Assembly: GCA_007125435.1 (NCBI GenBank)
Contig: SLDF01000267.1
Coordinates: forward strand, 1 to 11,670
Reading direction: 5' to 3'
Length of the DNA stretch: 11,670 bases
Source of the DNA: Saprospiraceae bacterium
Lineage (GTDB): Bacteria > Bacteroidota > Bacteroidia > Chitinophagales > Saprospiraceae
Shown here one piece after another: positions 5,644 to 11,670 of the stretch. The notes beneath the pieces were generated by a model, which was not told the origin of the DNA, made no database searches, and saw nothing but the letters and a program-made list of their open reading frames with translations. How positions within the stretch are numbered: position 1 is the first letter of the stretch; each line of letters starts with the position of its first letter. Made by a program: the position numbers and the translations under genes.

Positions 5644-6324
5644 TCAAAAAATTAGCCAATTAATGGGTGTCCTGCCTTTTGAATTTAGATAAGTATTGGC
5701 CTGAGAGAAATGACGACATCCGTTGAATCTGTTGCCGGCGAGAGGAGAGGGGTGAGCGGCCTCTAAAATAAGGTGCTTATCCGCATCGATCAGGGTGCGC
5801 TTAGCCTTTGCAAAGTTGCCCCAGAGCATAAATACGACGCCTGAGCGGTGATCTGAGATGGTGCGAATCACAGCGTCCGTAAAATGCTGCCAGCCGATCT
5901 TTTGATGTGCACCGGCCTTCCCTTCTTCTACTGTCAGCATGGCATTGAGTAGAAAAACGCCCTGCTCTGCCCAGCTGGTCAAGTCGCCATGTCTAGGCAT
6001 GTCACCGCCAAACTCTCGATGAATCTCTTTGTAGATATTAACCAATGAAGGGGGAGTTCGAACAGTTCGAGGCACAGAAAAGGACAGTCCCATAGCCTGA
6101 CCACGGCGATGATAGGGATCCTGGCCCAAAATGACGACTTTCACTTGCTCAAATGGCGTCTTTTCAAACGCATTGAATATCAATGAACCCGGAGGGTAAA
6201 TGGTCTTGCCTGCAGCTTTCTCAATTGTTAGATACGCCTTTATCTCTGTGAAATAAGGTTTGTCGAATTCTGGTTCTAAACGCTCATACCAACTCTGCTC
6301 GATCTTCACTTTTTGGTCTGACAT
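5644..6324 (-). CDS. ung: Uracil-DNA glycosylase, family 1
   Basis: The enzyme removes uracil from DNA, arising from cytosine deamination or dUMP misincorporation, as the first step of base excision repair. All family-1 hallmarks are visible: the water-activating motif GQDPYH (67-72, catalytic D69), GLSFSVP (79-85, with the base-stacking Phe), LLNAMLTVE (125-133), and HPSPLAG (191-197, catalytic H191 in the minor-groove loop). The length of 226 residues is normal. The ATG at 6324 gives the expected N-terminus (WYERLEPEF). It is monocistronic by position, divergent from the tRNA gene 133 bases away, with repeat copy B downstream. Confidence 0.98.
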   Translation of the reverse strand: MSDQKVKIEQSWYERLEPEFDKPYFTEIKAYLTIEKAAGKTIYPPGSLIFNAFEKTPFEQVKVVILGQDPYHRRGQAMGLSFSVPRTVRTPPSLVNIYKEIHREFGGDMPRHGDLTSWAEQGVFLLNAMLTVEEGKAGAHQKIGWQHFTDAVIRTISDHRSGVVFMLWGNFAKAKRTLIDADKHLILEAAHPSPLAGNRFNGCRHFSQANTYLNSKGRTPINWLIF

Positions 6325-6357
6325 GTTATCAATATTTTATTTTTTCAGAGATTGTTG

Positions 6358-6387
6358 TTGTAATAAAAAATAAATGTACTATTTTTG
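6358..6387 (+). promoter_or_regulatory. Candidate Bacteroidota promoter for tRNA-Arg
   Basis: TTG (6358-6360) is followed after 19 bases by TATTTTTG (6380-6387), an exact match to TAnnTTTG with the accepted -33/-7 spacing. Transcription would start near 6394, leaving a ~64-base leader before the tRNA at 6458. A clear intrinsic terminator after the tRNA completes a stand-alone unit. Confidence 0.55.
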
Positions 6388-6457
6388 CCCCGCGTTTGAC
6401 AAAATCAGCTGAATAATTGTTGATCATATCATCCGCACAATACAAAACTTTATAAAA

Positions 6458-6531
6458 GGTTGCGTAGCTCAGCTGGATAGAGCATCTGCCTTCTAAGCAG
6501 ACGGTCGCAGGTTCGAATCCTGCCGCAATCA
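6458..6531 (+). tRNA. trnR: tRNA-Arg (anticodon TCT)
   Basis: A complete cloverleaf can be drawn. Acceptor GGTTGCG pairs with CGCAATC (one G-T pair) and the discriminator is A6531. The D-arm is GCTC/GAGC. The anticodon stem TCTGC/GCAGA encloses loop CTTCTAA with anticodon TCT, reading AGA (and AGG by wobble). The variable loop is CGGTC and the T-arm is GCAGG-TTCGAAT-CCTGC. The 3' CCA is not encoded, since CAG follows the discriminator, so it is added after transcription. Confidence 0.97.
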
Positions 6532-6534
6532 CAG

Positions 6535-6562
6535 AAAAGAGAGTCATTCGACTCTCTTTTTT
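6535..6562 (+). terminator. Intrinsic terminator after tRNA-Arg
   Basis: AAAAGAGAGTC (6535-6545) and GACTCTCTTTT (6550-6560) form an 11-bp perfect stem around ATTC, ending in a six-T run (6557-6562). It begins four bases past the tRNA and separates it from the secreted-protein gene at 6673. Confidence 0.92.
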
Positions 6563-6672
6563 CTTTTCACTACAACACTGAGCAGAATAATGAATTATAG
6601 CAAGTTTTTTCAATAATTCAAATTGCAATTTCTCTCTTAACATTATAACACTATACATTTAATTCAATTTAT

Positions 6673-8295
6673 ATGAAACACATATTGTTGCTGAGCGTCC
6701 TGCTAATCAGTTCCTTGCTTTCCAATGCACAAGAAGTAGAGTTGTCAATCTCTCCACTACGATTTCAGGGTGTTCATGATTTGACTGGACCGGATCGAGT
6801 CACTAGAGGATATTATGCTGTATACAGGTCCGGCTCAGGCGAGTGGACTATTGATGTCGTAGATGCTACACTTCAGCCCTTATTCAAGACGATAATAAGC
6901 GTACCTTCAAATGCATTTTTTAATGATGTAGCTTACGATGGCGCACATATTTTAGTTTGTTTTGTGGAAGCATCATTTAAACGCGAAATTACCTATGTCT
7001 CTATAGATAGCAAAGGCAGTGAAGTCGCCCGTGATGTGCGCAGTAAGGTTCCTTTTCTCAATCAAGGTGAACGATTTTATCCACAGGTATGGGTGCACCC
7101 AAAGGGAGGATTTGTTATAACCGAGCTGGTTAAAGAAAGAAAAAATTCAGGTGTAAAGTATGAATATGTCGATGGATCACTTACGCCTAAATGGAGCCAT
7201 GAACAATGGGTAGATAAGGGTACATTGCATGTGTATGAGGCGTTTGGTAACAAGCAATCTATGGTATTCATACAGGGTCATGAGCGAAGTGGTAATACCT
7301 TGAGTACTTCAGCAATATGCCTGGCTGCTTCAGACGGGAATGTGGTATATGAGCATCAAATGTCTACGGAAAATGAGGTTTTCTTTCCTTCTGCGATCCA
7401 TTTGTCTGATGACGGTGTCTTCGCAGCAAGTGGCATTTATTATAATGGTGCGGCCATAAGGGGAAAGAATGCCAGAGGAATGTTTTTTACAACGTTGTCT
7501 CCTACTGGTATTGTAGAGAGTACTGTGCTATCGGACTGGAAATCATTAAGGCCAATCATGCAGACCGCTGTCAATTCCTGGTTTTTGAGAGTCAACCCAA
7601 CTTTATGGATGCATCAAATGGAGCGAAAAACAGATGGTAGCTATACCTTGATTGGAGAGTTGTTTCGCTATCGTGGAGAGTTTACCGAGACGGAACCAGG
7701 ATCAAGTGACAAAACTGTCTATCACAGAAATCTGATCTTGGATTTTATCACATTTGAAGTGACACCAGATGCTGAGATCAAAGCTGTTAATAGAATAGCA
7801 AGGCCGCACATGCTTCTAAAAAATGAAAAGCCTGACGAGTTTACGTCCAATCAAAATACCTTCGAATACATATATGATCAGAGAACCTCTCAAATTGACC
7901 GCTTTAGGGCATTGAAAAAGTTTGGAGGGCTATCTTTCAGACATGCTAGCTATGTGGGTGACCAAACTCTGTTGATGAGTTTTATGCAATATGAAGCCTC
8001 TATAAAGTATGGTATTGTTGTCAATGCACTTCAACCGACAAACATATATGAAATCCCTTTGACTAAGAGTAAGCCAAGGTGGTTCTCCGTTGGAGAGTTA
8101 ATGACCAATATCCTTGCGCAATACGATGCTGAAGACCCGGATGAAGTCGCCGTTACAAGGGTGAGATATTACGATGAGTCTGACGATGTATTTTCAGGTA
8201 TAAAGCCGGCAAATGGGAGACAAGTCTTAGTCTATGAGTATATGCCTCTTAAGGGTAAATTGTATTTAAGTCTGATTAATACAGATGCATTGTAA
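6673..8295 (+). CDS. Large secreted protein of unknown function
   Basis: This is a 540-residue protein with a clear signal peptide (MKHILLLSVLLISSLLSNAQ, cleavage before or at Q20). The mature part is beta-rich, with recurring units of the form x-V-x-x-D-x-x-G / ILVCFVE / ITYVSIDSKGSEV (for example 86-115), and shifts of V-Y-x-H near 229-231. This suggests a beta-propeller-like or other all-beta fold. No catalytic motif, lipobox or type IX sorting tail is visible (it ends YLSLINTDAL). The style resembles uncharacterised Bacteroidota secreted families such as DUF6770, but I cannot confirm that. The ATG at 6673 places the signal peptide first. It is flanked by the tRNA terminator and a 150-base gap, so it is likely monocistronic. 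Confidence 0.85.
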   Translation: MKHILLLSVLLISSLLSNAQEVELSISPLRFQGVHDLTGPDRVTRGYYAVYRSGSGEWTIDVVDATLQPLFKTIISVPSNAFFNDVAYDGAHILVCFVEASFKREITYVSIDSKGSEVARDVRSKVPFLNQGERFYPQVWVHPKGGFVITELVKERKNSGVKYEYVDGSLTPKWSHEQWVDKGTLHVYEAFGNKQSMVFIQGHERSGNTLSTSAICLAASDGNVVYEHQMSTENEVFFPSAIHLSDDGVFAASGIYYNGAAIRGKNARGMFFTTLSPTGIVESTVLSDWKSLRPIMQTAVNSWFLRVNPTLWMHQMERKTDGSYTLIGELFRYRGEFTETEPGSSDKTVYHRNLILDFITFEVTPDAEIKAVNRIARPHMLLKNEKPDEFTSNQNTFEYIYDQRTSQIDRFRALKKFGGLSFRHASYVGDQTLLMSFMQYEASIKYGIVVNALQPTNIYEIPLTKSKPRWFSVGELMTNILAQYDAEDPDEVAVTRVRYYDESDDVFSGIKPANGRQVLVYEYMPLKGKLYLSLINTDAL

Positions 8296-8318
8296 AGCCT
8301 AATTGAAGCTATTGAGCC

Positions 8319-8368
8319 CTAAGAATGTTATGGTCTACTTATTTTGTCTATATTTACAATATTCTTAG
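8319..8368 (+). repeat. Inverted repeat in the gap between two secreted-protein genes
   Basis: CTAAGAATGTT (8319-8329) pairs with AATATTCTTAG (8358-8368) over 11 positions including one G-T pair, with a 28-base loop. No T-run follows, so it is a weak terminator candidate; it may be an operator or 3' RNA structure for the gene ending at 8295. Confidence 0.4.
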
Positions 8369-8445
8369 TGATAGCAGGTGGTAGTATATTGGCTCTGCAT
8401 CAAGGCGCAGAAATGGCTTATGCATCATTATAAAATGTGTTAATT

Positions 8446-9879
8446 ATGAATAGATTTATACAAGTAATAATTCTTTATTTTACATTAATGATTTCTTGGA
8501 GCACTAGTGCTCAGGAGCTATTGTCCTATGAATTCCTCGTAGAACGTAGCAGGACATATATGACTACCAACTATGGTTTTTTCATGGAAAATGGTGTCAG
8601 GCTTTATGCTATTACATATACTACACCCGATATTACCGGTGTCTTAGATACAGCGTCAGGTCTTATTGCTGTGCCGGTCAGGGGAGAAGACGAATTGCTA
8701 CCTCAGCTTATATATCAACATGGCACAGTAGCCGACCGAAATGATGCACCTTCTTTACTTGCTGGTGGTTATCAGCTTGCAGAGGCTATGGCAGGTATGG
8801 GTTTTGTGACTTTAGCGCCTGATTTTTTGGGTATAGGTGTATCTAAAGGCATTCATCCTTATGTCCACGCTGAGACCCAGTCATCTGCGGCGATTGATAT
8901 GCTTTATGCATTGCAAGCGTTTGCAGAGCTGAACGAAATCCTGCTCAATGACCAACTATTCATTACAGGATATTCACAGGGTGGACATGCAGCCATGGCT
9001 GTGCATAGAGACATCGAGACGAATCTTTCTCATGAATTTACGGTGACTGCAGCTGCTCACTTATCCGGTCCATACAGTATATCCGGCGTCATGTTTGATC
9101 TAATGGTTGGTGATGAGCCTTATAATTTTGCCGCTTACCTGCCGCATACTATTCGGAGCTATAATGCTGTTTATAATCTATTTGAAGATGTGATAGAAGA
9201 GGTGTTTGATGACCCTTACATACCTGCTTTGAGGGCTTTCGAGGCAGAAGAGATTGATTTGTTTCAGCTTAATACAACGCTTTTACAATTACTAGAGCAA
9301 AATACGGGTAATACTGTTGTACGCAATCTGATGCGAGAGGATTTTGTAAACGACATTATTGCCGACCCTGAACATCCTTTGCGTCAAGTCTTACGCGATA
9401 ATGATGTCTATGATTGGACGCCAAAAGCACCGACAAGAATTTTTTACTGCGAGGGGGATGATCAAGTGCCATTTCGCAATAGTACCTTAGCAGACTCTGT
9501 CATGAATGCCAATGGAGCCGAAGATGTAGAGAGTCGCAATCTCAATTCGGACTTTGACCACGGTCAATGTGTTACACCTGCAATTACGAATACCATAGTC
9601 TTCTTTTTAGATTACAGGGATATCAGCACCAGTACACAAGAGATTGTCGATTTTGCCAGTCCTACGATCTACCCTAATCCCGCTTCAGACTGGTTTGACC
9701 TGGCACCGCCGGATGGCTTGACGAGTGTTGAGATTGTAGACCATTTCGGCAGAACGATTCTCTACCGTGAGGACATATCAGGGCGAATTGATATCAGCAG
9801 ACTTAAGCCTGGTATTTACTATGTGAGATCGATTTATCACGACGGCAAAGGTGGTATTTCTAAGCTTATCAAGCAGTAG
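8446..9879 (+). CDS. Secreted alpha/beta hydrolase (lipase/peptidase-like) with type IX sorting domain
   Basis: This is a 477-residue protein with a signal peptide at 1-22 (SWSTSA, then QELL). The hydrolase core covers about 50-390. The oxyanion-side QHGT is at 91-94 and the nucleophile elbow GYSQGG at 175-180 (Ser177). The acid is in CEGDDQVP, probably D338, and the base is in DHGQC (His372); spacing and order are right for a complete triad. It resembles secretory lipase/prolyl-oligopeptidase-type hydrolases; the substrate cannot be read. Residues 408-477 (IYPNPASDWF ... ISRLKPGIYYVRS ... KLIKQ) form a Por-type C-terminal sorting domain, which directs export through the type IX system to the surface or medium. 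I chose the ATG at 8446 over the in-frame GTG at 8437 because the signal peptide then starts cleanly. It converges with the kinase gene, ten bases apart. Confidence 0.92.
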   Translation: MNRFIQVIILYFTLMISWSTSAQELLSYEFLVERSRTYMTTNYGFFMENGVRLYAITYTTPDITGVLDTASGLIAVPVRGEDELLPQLIYQHGTVADRNDAPSLLAGGYQLAEAMAGMGFVTLAPDFLGIGVSKGIHPYVHAETQSSAAIDMLYALQAFAELNEILLNDQLFITGYSQGGHAAMAVHRDIETNLSHEFTVTAAAHLSGPYSISGVMFDLMVGDEPYNFAAYLPHTIRSYNAVYNLFEDVIEEVFDDPYIPALRAFEAEEIDLFQLNTTLLQLLEQNTGNTVVRNLMREDFVNDIIADPEHPLRQVLRDNDVYDWTPKAPTRIFYCEGDDQVPFRNSTLADSVMNANGAEDVESRNLNSDFDHGQCVTPAITNTIVFFLDYRDISTSTQEIVDFASPTIYPNPASDWFDLAPPDGLTSVEIVDHFGRTILYREDISGRIDISRLKPGIYYVRSIYHDGKGGISKLIKQ

Positions 9880-9889
9880 CAGAGGTAGA

Positions 9890-10519
9890 CTAAAATAAGC
9901 CGTGTAATTGTGCATTAACTTTTTCTAGCACCTCACCAAAATCTGAGGGATTCTTGATGAAGTCCATCTCGTCAGCATTGATGATGAGCAGCTTACCCTT
10001 GTCATAGGATTCGATCCATTCATCGTACCTTTTATTGAGCTTCTTCAGATAGTCCAGGCTCATATTCCCTTCATAATCTCTACCCCTGTCATGTATATGC
10101 TTGACCAAGGTCGGGATACTTGCCTTGAGATATATCAGTAGGTCAGGAGGCTGAATCATCGCTGACATATTATGAAAAAGGTCAAGGTATGTCTCAAAAT
10201 CTCTCTCTACTATAAGTCCCATTTCATGAAGATTGGGAGCGAATATGTGAGCATCTTCATAGATGGTTCGATCTTGTACGACTGTCTCATCGCCCTGGAG
10301 GATATTTGTGATTTGCTTAAACCGACTATTCAAGAAGTAGATTTGAAGATTGAATGCCCAGCGCCTCATGTCATTATAAAAATCAATGAGATAAGGATTA
10401 CTATCAGCATCTTCATAATGAACAGACCAATTAAAATGCTTAGATAACAATGTACATAATGTTGTCTTGCCAGCACCGATATTACCGGCGATGGCTACAT
10501 ATTTTATATCATTTGCCAT
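9890..10519 (-). CDS. Deoxynucleoside kinase
   Basis: The enzyme phosphorylates a deoxynucleoside with ATP (nucleotide salvage). This is a 209-residue protein of the dNK/dGK/dCK family. The P-loop GNIGAGKTT is at 12-20, and the substrate-site EDADSNPYL at 36-44. DR-T (D83-R84) in QDRTIYED (82-89) corresponds to the DRS/DRT motif with the catalytic acid region. The arginine-rich LID is HDRGRDYE (143-150). Substrate specificity (dA, dG, dC or dT) cannot be read. The start ATG at 10519 sits just upstream of the P-loop as expected. The gene is monocistronic by position, convergent with the hydrolase and divergent from the ABC ATPase gene. A TATATTTG-type box on the minus strand at 10672-10679 is too far upstream to call its promoter with confidence. 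Confidence 0.95.
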   Translation of the reverse strand: MANDIKYVAIAGNIGAGKTTLCTLLSKHFNWSVHYEDADSNPYLIDFYNDMRRWAFNLQIYFLNSRFKQITNILQGDETVVQDRTIYEDAHIFAPNLHEMGLIVERDFETYLDLFHNMSAMIQPPDLLIYLKASIPTLVKHIHDRGRDYEGNMSLDYLKKLNKRYDEWIESYDKGKLLIINADEMDFIKNPSDFGEVLEKVNAQLHGLF

Positions 10520-10706
10520 AGTTAGTTGTCTTTGTCTATTTGTTCTTTGACGAATAACAGCCTCGTCATATCTAAAATTAATGGCGGTTTGTAGCCATTA
10601 TTACTATATTGCATCTGTATCGCATATTACCCATCTAGACGACGATGGTACATGGATACACTTTGAAAAATCAAATATATCATATTTTAATATAATAGCT
10701 GAATAA

Positions 10707-11417
10707 ATGCCAGAACAAGTCATAAAAACTGAGAACCTTTCCAAGATATACACAATGGGCACACAGCAAGTTGCCGCCCTGAAGGAGATATCCATATCTA
10801 TTGATCGCAATGAATACGTGGCTCTAATGGGCCCTTCCGGATCCGGTAAATCCACGCTCATGAATCTGCTAGGATGCCTGGATACACCGACAGGTGGCAG
10901 TTACTGGCTCAATGGCACTGATGTCAGCAGTATGGACGATGATGAATTGGCGCATATACGAAACCGTGAAATTGGATTTGTTTTTCAGACATTTAACCTA
11001 CTGCCTCGGCTCTCCTCACTTGAAAATGTAGCATTACCCCTGGTGTATAGTGGTATCAGTAAACGAGAAAGACAAAAGCGTGCTCAGGATGTCTTAGACC
11101 AGGTCGGTCTAGGAGATCGAGTTCGCCATAAACCTAATGAACTATCCGGTGGTCAGCGTCAAAGAGTAGCTATTGCCAGAGCACTTGTCAATAATCCGGC
11201 TATAATCCTGGCGGATGAGCCTACCGGTAACCTTGATACTAAGACTTCGGTCGAAATCATGGATATTTTCGATAGCATACAAGCTAATGGTAATACAGTC
11301 ATTCTAGTCACTCACGAGCCCGATATTGCTGAATATGCCCACCGAATTATCCGTCTTCGGGATGGTTTGGTTGAGATAGACCAGATGCAAAAGAAAAAAG
11401 CTGGTCAGACCTCATGA
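10707..11417 (+). CDS. ABC transporter ATP-binding protein, MacB/LolD type
   Basis: This 236-residue ATPase has Walker A GPSGSGKST (42-50), Q-loop FVFQTFNLLP (91-100), signature LSGGQRQRVAIARAL (146-160), Walker B ILADEPTGNLD (167-177, catalytic E171) and switch His203 (LVTHEP). It shows the sequence style of the type VII (MacB/LolD/FtsE) subfamily, whose permeases use FtsX-like domains to move peptides, lipoproteins or signals across or in the envelope without classical transport. No permease gene is visible in the window, so the partner is encoded elsewhere. The gene starts the rightward unit and is followed after 18 bases by the SRPBCC gene. Confidence 0.95.
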   Translation: MPEQVIKTENLSKIYTMGTQQVAALKEISISIDRNEYVALMGPSGSGKSTLMNLLGCLDTPTGGSYWLNGTDVSSMDDDELAHIRNREIGFVFQTFNLLPRLSSLENVALPLVYSGISKRERQKRAQDVLDQVGLGDRVRHKPNELSGGQRQRVAIARALVNNPAIILADEPTGNLDTKTSVEIMDIFDSIQANGNTVILVTHEPDIAEYAHRIIRLRDGLVEIDQMQKKKAGQTS

Positions 11418-11435
11418 TTTTATTAAGCCACTATT

Positions 11436-11670
11436 ATGAAAATATATTTTGAAACAGGAGTGGATGCACCTTTTCAGCGCGTTGCAGAAGGCTTCGACGA
11501 GGATCTTTTTCGAGCCTTAAAACCACCCATTATGCATCTAGACGTACTTCGCTTTGATGGTTGCCACAAAGGAGATGTTGTAGAACTGTCCATGGGTCTG
11601 GGGCCATTGAGACAGAGCTGGGTTTCTCACATTACCTACGATCACACCACTGCCGACGACATGGTATTCA
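11436..11670 (+). CDS. SRPBCC-fold ligand-binding domain protein (3' end outside window)
   Basis: The frame from the ATG at 11436 stays open through 78 codons to the window edge. Its visible N-terminus begins MKIYFETGVDAPFQRVAEGF and continues EDLFRALKPPIMHLDVLRFDG and CHKGDVVELSMG, then WVSHITYDH. This beta-helix-helix-beta opening, with the words LKPP, LRFDG and KGD, matches what I know of Bacteroidota SRPBCC (START/Bet v1-like) proteins of about 150 residues. These proteins have a hydrophobic pocket for small ligands; the actual ligand is unknown. It begins 18 bases after the ABC ATPase stop, so the two are likely co-transcribed. Confidence 0.85.
   Translation, partial: MKIYFETGVDAPFQRVAEGFDEDLFRALKPPIMHLDVLRFDGCHKGDVVELSMGLGPLRQSWVSHITYDHTTADDMVF

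Noticed and set aside
6329..6658. 109-codon open frame on the minus strand across the tRNA
   Set aside because: It includes the antisense of tRNA-Arg (words like GFEPATVCLEGRCSIQLSYAT), a well-known false gene type.
7077..7271. 64-codon open frame antisense to the 540-residue protein
   Set aside because: Shadow of a well-supported coding frame; no independent features.
8437..8445. GTG start at 8437 for the hydrolase
   Set aside because: The ATG at 8446 gives the same signal peptide without three extra residues, and is the more usual start.
10172..10447. 91-codon open frame antisense to the deoxynucleoside kinase
   Set aside because: Shadow of the kinase frame.
10604..10861. 85-codon minus-strand frame at the start of the ABC gene
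   Set aside because: Its opening is the antisense of the Walker A region, a common artefact.

Overview
The window looks like a piece of a Bacteroidota (Bacteroidetes) chromosome. One protein carries a C-terminal type IX secretion (Por) sorting domain. Most signal peptides end in a short 'AQ' type junction. Shine-Dalgarno sites are largely absent, and several upstream regions carry TAnnTTTG-like -7 boxes. The YidD/PGSG-membrane-protein neighbourhood, the Bacteroidota-style deoxynucleoside kinase and the SRPBCC protein fit the same phylum. A Saprospiria/Cytophagia-like member is my guess; the sequence does not settle the class.

Layout. Positions 1-516 are non-coding and rich in repeats. Positions 517-5211 hold eight genes, all on the minus strand. 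Reading in the direction of transcription, they are a DUF423 membrane protein, a small outer-membrane barrel-like protein, and two short paralogous secreted/membrane proteins (the first followed by a strong hairpin). Then comes a tightly packed set: a LolA-like periplasmic protein, a YidD protein with an added signal peptide, and two tandem paralogous TPR plus PGSG/PGTG membrane proteins. Genes in this last set overlap by 38 and 59 bases or lie 11 bases apart, so they are almost certainly one operon. A copy of an ~88-bp interspersed repeat lies on each side of this block (about 402-489 and 5473-5559), in opposite orientation.

Next come ung (uracil-DNA glycosylase, minus strand), a tRNA-Arg(UCU) on the plus strand with a clear intrinsic terminator, a 540-residue secreted protein of unrecognised function, and a secreted alpha/beta hydrolase with a type IX sorting tail. 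The hydrolase converges on a deoxynucleoside kinase (minus strand). From 10707 a MacB/LolD-type ABC ATPase and the start of an SRPBCC-fold protein run off the right edge.

How the parts fit. The 517-4254 genes nearly all encode exported or membrane proteins, and they surround a YidD homologue, so they probably form an envelope-biogenesis or membrane-protein module. This is an inference from context; no catalytic activity is visible. The remainder is mostly housekeeping (DNA repair, tRNA, nucleotide salvage) plus lineage-specific secreted proteins. I see no CRISPR array, transposase, phage gene or toxin-antitoxin pair. The most system-like part is the YidD-centred operon with its two sets of internal paralogues.
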